Of a stretch of 64,000 bases of DNA, positions 1 through 12,439 are shown in pieces. The DNA is from Thereva unica. Its lineage: Eukaryota > Arthropoda > Insecta > Diptera > Therevidae. The position numbers and the translations under genes are program-made. The DNA is taken from the NCBI GenBank assembly GCA_949987705.1, contig OX465284.1, positions 118,339,052 to 118,403,051 of the forward strand, given 5' to 3'. The notes beneath the pieces were generated by a model. That model made no database searches, was not told the origin of the DNA, and was given only the letters and a program-made list of their open reading frames with translations. Position 1 is the stretch's first letter. Each line of letters opens with the position of its first letter.

Positions 1-3000
1 TAAATTCCTTGGTAACTCTTTCGAGGTAAATGCGGCGGCTAGTCCATGTGCCGGCCCCTCCACCCTCGCAGTAACGCTGAAAACGAGTGTTTTATTTTCT
101 CGGCGAGGAAGGAAGAAATATAATTACATGACTGTCGACGCAAAATTCGCTTTTTACGAGGAAACGGACGTCATCTTATTCAAAACACTGACGGGTCAAA
201 CAGTAATGTGACCCGAACATTTTGTTTAACGCGCCAAAGCACGCAATCTCTCTTTACATTAACACATTCCTTAGCCTTGACTGTACGTGAAAGGTCCACA
301 ATAAGCGTTGGTAATCGTTAAGATTTGTGAAAGTTTCGCATATGAACTCCGGGCAGTGCTGTTGGATCGATTGCGGCCAGTGTGACCAGGCGTCCTTTTA
401 AACACCTAAGGACTTCTGCCAGCTTTTAACACCACCACGACGGTCTTTCTTTTTTTAATAGGAAACATTAAATAGTATGGAGAAGGATGAAATGCAATCT
501 ATCAAAGGACCAAATTGAAAAAGTTGAAGGGCTAGGTCGACTTGAGGTAAGTTTACAAAAATACGTAGAAATTCCAATGTCAACTTATGCATAACCAACA
601 CCCCAAAGGGCTTAGATACTAATTTTATGGACAGCTGCACGACTGGAAAGCTCTATTTAATATATCGGAGATTAGGTTAACAGGAACTCCTGTTAACACG
701 AAAACAAAGTGTGTATTAGCTTATCCTTAAATACCTACAGTAAACCGCTTGCGCTCGTTAGGGGTAATTAATCGAACCACGACCGTCGTTTTCTTATTAA
801 CCACTTGTGTTTGAGTTTTCAATTATCAATTTGGAAACTACAAACTCCGGGAAACGTAAAAAGTGCTGTGTTTTCGCTCCACCCCATTGTAGTCCTCATT
901 TGGGAATCGGCTGTGCACAGCCACTGATCCAAGAAAATTTCCTGTTTATCTTTGTCTTCATTGAAAACAAGGAAAAACTTTCCAGTCATCCACTTTAAAT
1001 TTATCGCACCGCAGCTGATGGGTGGATCGAGTTAAATGAGCCGAAGTGAAAAATTAACGAAGTGAATTCCTATCCACAGCGAAGGAAAATCCCCTTTCGG
1101 TGGGGGTGGGCAGGGGGTTGCGCCCCTCGCGGAAATTAATTAATCGGCGATCCATTTTCGGTGATTGATTCGCTACTAAATTCCCGACACACATCGCCTT
1201 TGACTCTTTGTTGCTGCTGGCTTTGATTTTTAAATAATTCTCGGCCTCACCTACAACGGCGGATTAAAAGGATTCCGCTCCACCCGGGCTATAAATCAAT
1301 CACAAATGCTCGATCTCGTTTATCATTGGAAACAATCCAGCGCCGAGCAAGGAGTTATAGTCGTCGCATGATACATGCAAAATCCATAAGTGTGCGACGA
1401 GCGGGTAATACCATGATGGAATCGAATTCCGAAATAATAGGGAATAACTGCTTTATAAATCCTTAAAAACGGAGTTTTTCCGAAAATAGAGCCAATTGAC
1501 TTCGTATGATTGAAGCATGACGGTTCTTTTCGGCGGGGGTGGGAAGTCTTGATTGGATCGATCCTGGAAGCTACCCAAGCGCATTTAGAGCCGAAACCCT
1601 TTACCTGCTTAGCGTGGGCGTTCGAAAATCGTCTTTTTATTAAATCAATTACCAAGGATAGTCAGAGCTGCAGTCATTGCGTTGACGGATCTGGAAAGGG
1701 GATTGGGGGAGCGAAGTGGCGAATTGCGGCCAGTAACTTGCCCGCAATCCACCCCCTCTCGCAATGTTCTGCTTGAAAGTTCTAGGCTTCAAGCTTGTCA
1801 TAGTGGAACACTCCCTGAAATTAAGCAATTAAGGGACGTGAAAGGCCATAAATGCGCGCAAATAGTCGCTTCAATTGAAAATAATAGAGGACAAAGAGGT
1901 CGAGGACGACAGGGATATTCAGGACATTGAGAACTGCTGGTGAAATTCGTTTTTAATTACTGTCAGTTTCGGGAAGTGTGGGCGTTTTAATTGAAACGAG
2001 TAATTAAAATATCTCATCTCGCCTCGATGTCCACAACATAAAAAGGTCCTGCAGCAGCAGTAATGCGCCCCAGTGCGGTTAGTCTCTGTGGGACAGATCG
2101 AAAAACACAGAAATCTAAATGGGATCGTCATCATCATTCTCGTTTGGAACTGAGCAATCATTGTAGGCTTAATGGGCGAATTTGTTTCGCAACCCGATTC
2201 TCTGTGGCTCTAAATGTAATATTTTTTCACAATAGGCAAAACAATTTATTGAGGTTACGTCCAGCTGCAATTAAAGCACGCCGAAATTAATTTGGTGCAA
2301 TTGAATCTTCGTCTGTCCTGGTGTGTATTGAACTAAGAAGTTGCTGCTTGGTTTACCTTTACTTCCGCACTTTTCTGTCTTAATCACATGTAGTCAGTTA
2401 CGTTTATTTTGCTGCACTTAACTTCTGCGCTTAACTTTTTTTAATGACGGTTGAATGACCAAATTCAAGTTTCTCCGATAGTTCGTCAATGGTTACGGCG
2501 GTGTTTTTTACCACCAGTGTTCGCAGGAGCTCTACGTCAAGCCTTTCCAGCTCGAAGCCCATGTTGTAAACTGGTTTCGGAACTACGGAACGCCTATTTT
2601 TCCTCCGCCGTCCACTGCATTAACATTTCTTGCAACTTCGGTTGCATCGTTGCCTTTGTTGATCTCGTAAAGTAAACAATGCCGAACAAGATCTTTTGTT
2701 GATGGCATTACTTCCATTGGAACTGCACTACACACTTCAAACTATTTAATAGGAATAAAACCAAGGTTTTACTACCTGTTTTTAAAACAAGCTGATGAAG
2801 GTAGTTTAGCCCCTCCCCGCCGATCCTATAATTAAATTCAAGATTGGGATTTTCCATTTGACTCGTAAGCCTTTTTCAAATCGAGTCAATTAAAATAATA
2901 GGAAGAGTGAATTTTGGTGTAAATATTGTGTTACAATGCTGGGTGGAGGTGCCACTGGCCAGACCAAGCACCGCCACTGACTTGTTTACTCCTTATCTGT

Positions 3001-3391
3001 GTGTATGTGATGTGAATGCTATTTACTCTAACGGAATCAAAGTCTACAGTCAAACTGGAATGATAGCAGAAATCTGACAGATTCCATTCCGCTCAGTTCC
3101 GTTCCTCATTCAGCGCTGCTCTCGCTGCTCTCTGACAATTCAGCCAAGCACGTCTAGATAAGGGGCCTGATTACAAACAAGCACAATTCTCTCCACTTGC
3201 ACTTTGCAAATCTGGAACGAGATCAGTTGAGCCCACTGCGACTGCGAAGATCACTTAACTAAGGGCAGTAAACGGGTCGAATTGCAAATTGGAAGAAATT
3301 AAGTAAATAGCTTCTTTTCACAAGATTCCCGGCTCTCCGGGCTGGCATATTCTCGAGTTTGTGCAGTGATATTACTGATCGCGAGTTGCTG
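1..3391. other. Gene-free stretch upstream of the SDR gene
   Basis: No open frame here shows a recognisable domain or a convincing exon structure. The stretch is AT-rich and contains several homeodomain-type TAATTA cores, for example around 765-770 and 1135-1142. It may hold regulatory DNA, but nothing specific can be assigned. The last 200 bases contain an initiator-like ATCAGTTG near 3223, a plausible transcription start for the gene that begins at 3392. Confidence 0.5.
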
Positions 3392-5078
3392 ATGGCTCCA
3401 CCACTATTTGGGAAACTGGCGTTTGTGACAGGTTGCGACCAAAACTAAGTGGAAACAGTTTCATAAAAAACTTTACATTCTGCAGGTGCCGGATCAGGAA
3501 TTGGGAGGGCGGTATGTCTTACTCTAGCCCGCGACGGTGCAAAGGTCATCGCAGCCGATGTAAATCTAACAGCAGCCAACGAAACTGCGCGGGCTTTAGG
3601 GGCAGGTAAAGATTATTTTGCTTTAATTGTAGAAGTGATCTTGATTATGACGAACTCCAGCGTGAACTCTGCCCGTATGATCAAATTGTGTGACTTGTGG
3701 TATAAATAGCGCCTGTAGGCACCCCACTAATTTTTTTATTCAAAAGATCACAACTTCCGAATGTCTCGTGATACGCGTTAAGGTTCTGAAATCTCACAAA
3801 TATTGACTATTAATTGGCACTAGCTTCTCGCTATTCAGTACTCAGCTTGCAAATGCTTTTAGGTGCTAAGTGGAGCAATTGAGTGCATTCTTAAAGTCTT
3901 AACTAACACCTCTAATCTGTTTGACAATTTCCTTCAAAAGCTGTGCGATATTATGCATTTCAAATGGATTTGTGGAAACACGCAAGAGTTTCTAATTTTG
4001 CCTGCTTGAAAAACAGAAATCGCAATTCGTTAGTTAGTTAGATTTTATGTAATATCTTAGTTGTTTTTAAGCTTCATAGATTTTACCTTCCTTTATTTGC
4101 CTTAACGCTTTTTTCTATTACCTGTCGTACTGTGTATTTCGCTACAGAATGTGTACAAACTATTTTGAATATAATTTACAAATTTAATCTACCTGAAAGG
4201 CATTTATATCTTAGTACCCTCTGATAAAATTAGTTAAGGAACTAACAGAACTTAGTAATGGCTTAATGGGGGCTCCACACGATACAGACTTTTGTTAAAT
4301 AGACTTATATAAAATTTGGCATGGCAAGTCTTAGTAGGTACTGAAAAGTCCGCACAGACTTTCCGTCGACATGATTGCGCGAACCTTTCCACTTAGTTTG
4401 CAGTCTGTACGAAGAAGGGTGTGTGCCGTGTGGGGCCACCATAGCATTTGAAATGTGGTTTTAGTATGAATGATGATCAAAATATTTTTCTTTCTAGATT
4501 CAACTGCTTTTAAATTGGACGTGTCGTCGGCTGACGATGTCGCGAAGGCATTGAGCACAACTATAGACAAATTTAAACGAACTCCCGCTATCATTGTTAA
4601 CTGTGCCGGAATCATAAGAGACTCTTACATGCTGAGGATGACAGATGAAGATTTTGACGAGGTTTGCGGTGTTAATTTAAGAGGAACATTCCTAATGACA
4701 CGCTATTTCGCCCAGTCAATGGTCCAGTACAAAGTAAATGGATCAATAATAAATATTTCTAGCATTGTGTCAAAGCTAAATAGCATCGGGCAAGCTAATT
4801 ATGCAGCAAGCAAAGCCGGTGTAAATTCCTTAACACAAGTCTGTGCGAAGGAATTTGGAAAATTCAATATTCGCGTCAACGCGATTTTGCCTGGGTATAT
4901 AGATACTCCAATGGTCAAAGCTATTCCAGATGAAGCGAAGACTTATGCGATAAAGCGATGTCCCTTGGGAAGACTCGGAAAGCCGGAAGAAGTTGCTGAA
5001 GTAGTTTCGTTCCTAGCCTCAGAAAAGAGTTCGTATGTGAATGGGGCCCTAATAAAAGTCACTGGTGGTTTATCCTAA
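3392..5078 (+). CDS. HSD17B8: Short-chain dehydrogenase/reductase, HSD17B8 (3-ketoacyl-ACP reductase alpha subunit)-like
   Basis: Three exons, 3392-3431, 3486-3605 and 4498-5078, join in phase into a 246-residue protein, close to the usual 245-261 for this family. The N-terminus carries the Rossmann motif TGAGSGIG, which is split by the first intron. NCAG follows, then the catalytic Ser in INISSIVSK and the YAASK pair, then PGYIDTPM and a C-terminal VTGGLS. RDSYMLRM, GQANYAASKAG and PLGRLGKPEEVAEVVSFLAS resemble HSD17B8 and FabG proteins. In animals HSD17B8 pairs with CBR4 in mitochondria as the ketoacyl reductase of type II fatty acid synthesis and also oxidises estradiol in vitro; that role is inferred from family. 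The first donor (GTTGCG) is weak, but the Rossmann motif requires this junction. The second intron is 892 bp and holds a possible MITE. A likely poly(A) signal ATTAAA lies near 5190. Confidence 0.9.
4268..4440. mobile_element. Possible MITE inside intron 2 of the SDR gene
   Basis: The left end (GGGGGCTCCACACG, then TACAGACTTTTG) and the reverse complement of the right end (GGTGGCCCCACACGG, then TACAGACTGCAAAC) form imperfect terminal inverted repeats about 170 bp apart. The right copy has a short insertion between the two matching blocks. No coding capacity is present. No clear target-site duplication was found, so the superfamily is unassigned. Confidence 0.45.
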
Positions 5079-5199
5079 AACTATATATTAGAGGACAAAA
5101 TAAGTCGCACTAACTAACGCAGTTAATTTAGATAGTAAGTCGCAACTATAACATTCGCCAGCAAACACTAGTATTGTATGTAACATTGCATTAAAACAC

Positions 5200-7384
5200 T
5201 TTTTTGTATTAACTTGAAGCTAAAATGTGTTTGTGGTTTACCCTGAAGTTTTCCTGGTCTTAACCCGTTCTGAATGCCAGTGTATTTTGCCGAGTTCCAG
5301 TATTTTTAATTTTGCTTTGGTCGCTAACTTTTCTTGTAAGTCACTAGAAGTTACATCTACTTCAGTTACTTTTCATTTAGAATTGGCCTAATGGCGTGAG
5401 AGTTAAAATGACACCTCTTGCTGAAAGCCCTTATTTGCACTTCAGAACAATTTTACGTTAGGTTAAGCAAACTTAAAAGCGCGTTTACGTAAGTTACTAA
5501 TGAGTGAAGTATTAAATTCGCATTGAACGTAGCTCCATTATTGCTGCAACTCCATACGCGCGCGATAAAAGAAATTGCTGCTTCGGCTTGGGGCCCAGTC
5601 TTCGGCACAGCGGCTGGGAGCGTGGAGCAATTTTGAGCCACGTTGCGCTGAGTCCTTAATGAAATCGTGGCTGCTACAGGGAAACAAGGAAGAGGGAAGT
5701 AGAAAACAAAACGGCAAAAAATAGCCAACGAGGTCATGTAACAACTTCGCAACCAATTTCGGTTAACAAATGACCAGCGAGAACGCCAGCTGCACAGAAC
5801 TCTCATAACTACCGCCTCCATGGAATCCAGGGCGCCCGAGGCAGACGGGGAGGAATTTCGGGCGAAGTTTGGAAAAATTTCCGCCAAGGAAAATTTGAAA
5901 CACCTTTGTCCTTCATGTGAAATTAAAAAGTTGAGATGAAAAATGGAAAGAATTGGAAAGGAACTGCGCCCGCCCCACCCCGGCCGGGCGATAGCATACA
6001 CCTCCGCAAAATATTTAATTTCGCTCTACCTGACGGGAGTCAAGGGTTGTGCGTGTTCCACGTCCCCCGAGGTATCTCCTAGTTTAGGACCACGGACTTA
6101 ATGGCACAGGCATTAGCACTAACGGCATTTAATTAGAGTGACAAAATTATAAAATAAATTTTGAGAAGAATTTAACAATCTGAAAAAGTACCGTCGTGCA
6201 CCCGTCCGATGTCGTTCGCACTCGCAGAGGATAGAAAATATTCGCCGGATAGAAGCCCAATTATTTAGCAGATTGTGTAACTCGGCTATAAAGGATAATT
6301 TAGACGAAACGATTTAAGGAAATTAGGAATTCCTGAAGATGCTCACGTATTCACTTAATGGGCGGCCATAGGAATCATCACAGGAATTACTGTGTCTTAA
6401 GTGTACTGTAAGGTGCTCGGGAATTATTCCGAGGCGCAACATAACCGAAGAAGATGTTGCCCCGCGTTTATTTCTCGCCTTATTAAGACAATATAAATGA
6501 AGGCACTGGGGAATTTCAAAAATTTTATATTAGACGGTGGCTAGATTACGAAATTTATGCTCGAAACCAGGTGAAAATACTTGTAGATAAATTTTATTTT
6601 ATGTACACGAGCTCCCAGCCAGTCTTCTTGCGCCATTAACATGTTACGGGCAACTGGCCTAAATCCTGATGGCTTTTAATTTGGGGCTATTACTGGCTTT
6701 TCATTATGGCATTTATCTAGTGGCCGTACGTCCTCATTACGTATAATAGGTTTTGCTGGGGTTCCAGGTAATTTTCTTTTTTCAATAGGAGCGAATCATA
6801 TGTGCCCACTGCGATCATTGTTTCAGGCTATTTGTCAAGGTAACTTTAAGACACTACAGTGTCGAGCCTCTTCCGATTACTTTGAACATGTGTATTTATT
6901 GCGACTGGTGATTGCACGAGCCTGGCTAATACCGGCTTGATAAATGACACCAGGCTCGATTTTATCATAGGAATGACTGAAGTGTATGAAGAGTCTGGGT
7001 AGGTTTTGAAATGTCAGCTCCTTACCTGGAGCAAACCGATGTGAGAAAAAAAGATTGATCATCGGTGATCGAACCCACCGTCCGCAAAAAAAAATTGTTC
7101 TGCACTGTCTACAGCCATCTTTGACGATTTAGCAAAAACTGAAAGATCCTTCCATCCGTCTATATCCACAGTATAGTTCTGGTTGGTCTAGGGGCAAGTC
7201 GTCACTCCAAGGAGATGTGTAGTCCGTTACCATTAAGGCCGCTTTGAGTTGAAGCCACTAAACTAACGCTTTTTTGTGGATAGTAGGCGGTCCTCTGAAT
7301 TCGGTGAATACCGAAAAGTTTGGCCCGGGCCATGAACAATTAGAATCAAATTGTTATAAAATCGCATAGTATTATTTTGTCCAA
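5200..7384. other. Intergenic stretch without supported gene
   Basis: Open frames here lack domains, signal peptides or splice structure. A short piece at about 7055-7085 reads, on the minus strand, like a tRNA T-arm (GGTTCGATCACCG), but no matching A box or acceptor stem was found. It may be a decayed SINE end. Confidence 0.4.
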
Positions 7385-8335
7385 CTGTCAAAAAAATACT
7401 GCCAAATTATATAAAATCCATAAATTGACTTAAATAAACCTTATATAAATCAAATTAACCACTTAAATTAAAGAAGTTCCAAAAAAAAGAAAATTTTCAA
7501 TTCCTGAAATCTCAAAAAATGCATAAGAATCGTATTGATAAAAACTCAGTTTTTAGGCGGTTTTTGCGTTATCGTCAATAATCGTTATTAAGCCTATTAT
7601 TATTAAATATGTATTATTTAGTTATTCTATTATATTTTTAATTACTTAAAAACATAATTTCACAAATTTTTATTGTTTAATTTAATTAAAATCAATAAAA
7701 TAAACTTTTGAAGTTATCAAATAGCACTATAATAAAAAATTGCATAGTTGTAGGAGGCTACTGCTTATCGAAAAAACGAGCGTTTTTTGGTAACCGCACG
7801 GATCCTGTATGATATGTCAGAAATTACAATGCGAAGTGTCGAAGATTTCTCATACAAAGTTGCGAAACTTGACATTGTAAATTTATCCATTAGATAGAGG
7901 ATCCCTGCGCTTACCGAAAAACGTGAATTTTAAACCATGATTAGACATTAAACTCTTAAAAATATGCAATTTTCCACGTTTAATAATTCCAGAAGTTAAT
8001 TGATTTTGAGAAGTTTATTTAATTGATTTTGATTAAATTAAACATTAAGAAATAGAGAAATTGTGTTTTTAAGTAATTAAAAATATAAAAGAATATACAA
8101 ATAACAAATATTTAATAATAATAGGCTTAATAACGATTATTGATGATAACGCAAAAACGGCCTAAAAACTGATTTTTTATCAATATGATTCTTATGCATT
8201 TTTTTGGGATTTGAGGAATTGACAATTTTCATGTTTTTGGTATTTCTTTAATTTAATTAGTTAATTTGACTTATTTAAGGTTTCTTTAAGTCAATTTATG
8301 TAATTTATAAAATTTGGCAGTATTCTTTTGTTTTG
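7385..8335. repeat. 950 bp fold-back (long inverted repeat) element
   Basis: The left half, from about 7385 to 7815, and the reverse complement of the right half, from about 7885 to 8335, match through most of their length. The outer landmark is ATACTGCCAAATT at 7396-7408, paired with AATTTGGCAGTAT at 8311-8323. The middle landmark is GCGTTATCGTCAATAATCG at about 7567, paired with CGATTATTGATGATAACGC at about 8133. The inner landmark is GGTAACCGCACGGATCCTGTAT at about 7789, paired around 7890-7920. The apparent loop is only about 70 bp. There is no coding frame, so this looks like a fold-back or MITE-type element. A diverged fragment of the same family lies at 15245-15320. Confidence 0.75.
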
Positions 8336-8512
8336 AGAATAAGTTTTTATTGTATAAAATTGAAATAATGCGATTCCTATGGATGTCATTAAAGCAAAGG
8401 AACCGCTGAAGAAGAGCATTGCATTCTTTCTCCTAAATCAACGAGAAGTCGCTCGAAATATTGGAGAAGAATGAGAGCTGTCTAAGATAAAAACATCGAG
8501 AACTACCAGTAC

Positions 8513-9010
8513 TTTTTTTTTTTTTTTTTTTTTTTATGTGGCAGTGCTAAGCTCAGGAGTCACCCTTTGTACTACCAGTCCGTCATGTCATTTGTCACGT
8601 CATGGTGCAATGTCTAGCAGTAAGCTTAGTACGGGGGAGGGATGAGGGGGGGGGCATAGGTTAAGGATTAAAAGGTACGGGGGGGTATTGAAGAAGGTGG
8701 TGATGAACCCTGCGTTTGAACTCTTGGATGTTGTAGGAGTTCGGAAATACTGACTGCGAGAGGTTGTTCCACAGCCGAGTTGTTCTATTAACAAACGAAT
8801 TCATATCTTGTTGAGTGCGTGAAAAGGGTAGTTGCAGGTGAAGGGAATGAGACGAGTGGGCTAATCTGGTGTTGCGGGTATAAGATTGCCGTGGAGGCAG
8901 GAGAGCGTTTAACTCGGAGGAACAGTCACTGTGGTAGTAGCGATAAAATTTTGTCAGTGCTGCTACATTCCTACGGTGGCTCAGGGGGTCGATGGTGGAG
9001 CTTGATTACT
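8513..9010 (-). mobile_element. 5'-truncated Jockey-like LINE, 3' end with poly(A)
   Basis: A run of 23 T at 8513-8535 is the poly(A) tail on the minus strand. An uninterrupted minus frame from about 9007 to the TAA at 8661-8663 codes the extreme C-terminus of a LINE reverse-transcriptase polyprotein. It has the order LSHRRNVAALTKFYRYYH, then RTTRLWNNLSQSVFPNSYN, then QEFKRRVHHHLL, the standard ending of Jockey/R1-type polyproteins. The frame starts without a Met because the copy is 5'-truncated. The 3' UTR ends GTACAAAGGGTGACTCC...CACATAAAA, a tail seen again at 46.5, 48.7 and 52.6 kb. Confidence 0.85.
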
Positions 9011-11880
9011 TTGGGTTATTACACCAGCAACAGTCCCCAGAAACATTTCCTAAATCGCTCAGCCCTTTTCGCCGCCATTCCCATTATTATTTGGTCTATG
9101 CATCTACTACGCTATCCGTTAATTTAATTTTTACGTTGTGCGCTCTAAATTGGTTTACATATAGAGATGTAATCGCCGAAAGAACTCTGCATTTCCACCT
9201 AAATTCGCACGAAGAAACAGATAAGCATCAAAAGAATTACTTTGTAGCTTCAGCAAATATCCAGGAAAGCACCAAATATATAAAGTGCAATATTTTAAAA
9301 ATTCATGCCAAGCATAAACTTTCGAAGTTTAATTCAGAACTCAATTTCATAAACAAAACCCGACACGCTTATGGGTTTCTTGGGTAAATGTAGCTTTACA
9401 TATTTATAAAATGCACACGAAGCTTCCCGCTGACCTGCACAAGTCCTAGGATAGATCGACCCTGTCTGCAGGTACATGTGCGGCCCGTCGAACCACATCT
9501 GAATAACTTTCTATCAAACTGAATATGAATAAACGAAACTGGCTACGAATACACCTGCAGCGGAATCTCGGTCATGCGAGCTAAATGACCACCCACCATT
9601 ATTAGACTTGAGGTGCAGGACGAGGACTCTGCTGTCAGGAGCAAATCAAGGAGTGACCCACGTTGCGGGTGTAGTGTGGGACTGGGAGGTGCAGAGCCCC
9701 GTTTAAGGTGAAGGCGAGCGGTTCGTGCCTTGCATTTGCAGTTCGAAGTGCTAAACTTTTCCGATCAAAGTCAGTGTGGCTGTTGCCCGGTGTTTCTCCT
9801 TTTAGTCCGTGTTCACCTGGAAGTGTGAAATTGTGCAATTGTAAAAATTTCAAACTAATGCTTTGAGAGCGCTGCGACTTCGTCAGCTTTTGATTTAGTT
9901 CCAACGAGCAAATATAATAACTGAAACTCCAAGCTTCACAGAGTGGTGGCAAGGACGACTGTGAAATTGCAATCCTGGTTTTGCTTACTTTTCATTCGAC
10001 GCGACAGGACCTCTCTGCCAATCCTCGGGATTCGCATAAGAACAAGGACCTGGGGTTTGAGTTGTTATGGTAGACGGAGTTCATGTCAATCCGCCGCACT
10101 AACTCTTTTTTGAAATCCTTCAGGGCGGTCCTCGCAGCCATAAAATTACTGTTCTTTATGCCCACAGTTGTGAATATTTGGCAATTTTGATATTTGTCTG
10201 TCTTGCGACTGTTTGAAAAATTTATTAAAGAGCAGTGTAAGAGCTTGGTGCTGCCATAAAACAGCCAGAAAAAGGGCAACCTGTTTGCCTGAATTGCCCT
10301 CCTTCTAAGGAACTCTTAAGGAGCGTTAACATTTCCGGTCACACCTGTTTCAGTACCCCAAGGTGTCGTTGAGAGCATTAAATTTTACGATTTGACAAAA
10401 CACATACATACAAATGGCCTGTTTGAGCACTTACCAGTCCAAACTAAATTACAACCTCTTCCCGCCCTGCGGAATATAATAATCGCTACTAGGGACAGAG
10501 GAGGCCATATGAGCGCCGAAATTAGCTTTACGAGAGTAAAAATGGGTTTTTCTTTCCGAAAGAATGGGTTTCGCCTTTGGTACGCCATGCTGCCGGAATG
10601 GCGGAAGCCTTAACGAAAACATTTGTTAGCCCGCACGTATGGGTCTATAAGTGTGTATTTAGAAAGGTGATTTCGCCTTGAATAAAATAATTGCACGGTG
10701 TTCCACGACGCCTTGCTAAAGCATAAGATAGGCAATCCGTGGGGTGCTCTACCTGTGACCATTGTTGGTTATAAATTCGGTTTAATGAGAGTTGACTGAA
10801 TGTTGCTGTATGTACAGGTAAAGTAATTTGATGCCCCAGAGCCGATTTGTGAGATTGCTTTGTAAATAATTTCAGAGGCACAATTTTAAAACACGAATCC
10901 ATGGGCATAGTGTCAATATCGAGCACGATGCTGAATCCATCATGGCGTAGGCACGCTCCAAAGAGTATATCTGTTACATCTTTGAGGCTGATCTTGATTC
11001 CTTCATGCCAAAGTTTTATCGCTAATCATTTAAATGGTTGGAAATCGAAAATTAATAATAAACTCGCGGGAGATTGCTTTAACAAAAAGAAAAACGAATG
11101 AAAGTTTTAATTTTTTATTGTTTTGACAAAGATATAAACTAAACTTATATTATATCTGCCTGCATATAGCACAACAGAACCTACCACCCTTGTTTATTCT
11201 CATTTTCCGCCGTGCTAGTTGATTTATCCCGGCGATTTCCACTCTCCCGAATTTCCATTGCCTACGGAGAGCCCGGGTTGGACAGGAGTCGCTGGGAAAC
11301 TGCATGCTGAATTTAATGTTTAAAAATTCACATAGAAAGGACAGAACAGAGGGATTGAGCACTTATTACGTTCTGTTTACAGCATTCTTACTACATTTAT
11401 TTTGTTTCCATCAGGAATGCCAACAGAATTTTCTTTGGACTCGCAAAGCAAAGGGTTACCACTCAGCTCGTGTTTACTGAGTAAATTTCAATTAATTCCT
11501 TGATAGTTCAAGACCAGGTTTGTTTGAGCAGTTTGATAGTTCTACGATGGTTTTCTTTGAGGGAGTTATATTAATAGTTGAGTTTTATTTTATTTTTTAC
11601 TTTCTTGCCGAAATTTAACAAGTTCCAAAGCTGGTTAAACTGCTTGAGTGCCATGGCGGTTCCTAGATCACAAGTAGCTTCGTGCAGATATCATGAAATA
11701 AGCATAAATAATTGAAAATGTTAATAATAAACATTCAAAGAGAAATAAAATATTCCAGCATTGGGCTAATGCAGATCTACTGCAAATCGATCTGACACGA
11801 TTTACTTCCAAACCGGAATTGCTTCGGCATTTTATCTAGAAGATCAATTATATATGAAGATACGCAGATGCACTCCACCG
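9010..11880. other. Intergenic stretch without supported gene
   Basis: The frames here are short and overlap antisense frames. None carries a recognisable domain or a signal-peptide exon followed by a splice site. The beginning may be the more decayed upstream part of the LINE that ends at 8513. Confidence 0.4.
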
Positions 11881-11888
11881 TTTCTAGA

Positions 11889-11894
11889 TATAAA
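11889..11894 (+). promoter_or_regulatory. TATA box of the possible gene at 11948
   Basis: TATAAA lies 54 bp upstream of the ATG at 11948. No strong initiator is seen 30 bp downstream. Confidence 0.3.
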
Positions 11895-11947
11895 GTTTGA
11901 ATTGTAATTTCTTCCATTGGATACAGAATCCGTGTTGTTAAACCAAA

Positions 11948-12430
11948 ATGGCCTCTTTTGGACGCCTCAGATTATGCAATTATCACTATCTCAGATGTAG
12001 AACTGAGTTGAAAATTATAGGAAAAATTCCACAACAAACGCTACAAAGATGTAAACAAGATAAAGTCAAACGTGTCCAAACAAAAGAATGCCGTGATCAG
12101 CCTGACCAAGGTTCACGGGAGTTGAAAGAGCCTGTCCGGCGACCATGGAAGCACTACAAACCTCCCTCGGCTCCCCTACTAGTGAAGATGGAGGCTCTGG
12201 CGTGGCGCTGGCCCTACGTGAGCTACTCTCCTTTAAGCCAGGAAACTCAACGATTTAAACCTGGAGCCAACGCTCGCATTCTTCGTTATGATTACTGGCA
12301 CTCACTTAGAGGAAACACGCTCTTTAGAATTTGGACGGTTCCTAAGCCGATAAAGATTAGACTGTCCTGGACTATCTACTATCTTTCAAATCATGTGAAC
12401 TCCAGGCCACAAGGCCCAATTGGTAATTAA
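11948..12430 (+). CDS. Possible single-exon gene, basic 160-residue protein, unrecognised
   Basis: An ATG in a good context (AACCAAAATGG) opens a 160-residue frame, with TATAAA about 54 bp upstream and ATTAAA just after the stop. The protein is rich in Arg, Lys, Pro and Trp (for example RRPWKHYKPPSAPLL and ALAWRWPYVSY). It has no signal peptide or transmembrane segment and matches no family I recognise. It could be a small nuclear, mitochondrial or testis-type gene, or a chance frame. The case rests on length, promoter-like context and the absence of transposon motifs. Confidence 0.4.
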   Translation: MASFGRLRLCNYHYLRCRTELKIIGKIPQQTLQRCKQDKVKRVQTKECRDQPDQGSRELKEPVRRPWKHYKPPSAPLLVKMEALAWRWPYVSYSPLSQETQRFKPGANARILRYDYWHSLRGNTLFRIWTVPKPIKIRLSWTIYYLSNHVNSRPQGPIGN

Positions 12431-12439
12431 ATCTTTGAT

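Noticed and set aside
7055..7085. tRNA-like T-arm on the minus strand
   Set aside because: A single B-box-like word without A box, body or tail is too little for a SINE or tRNA call.
8819..9387. Plus-strand frames of 102 and 131 codons
   Set aside because: Partly antisense to the LINE C-terminus and without any domain.
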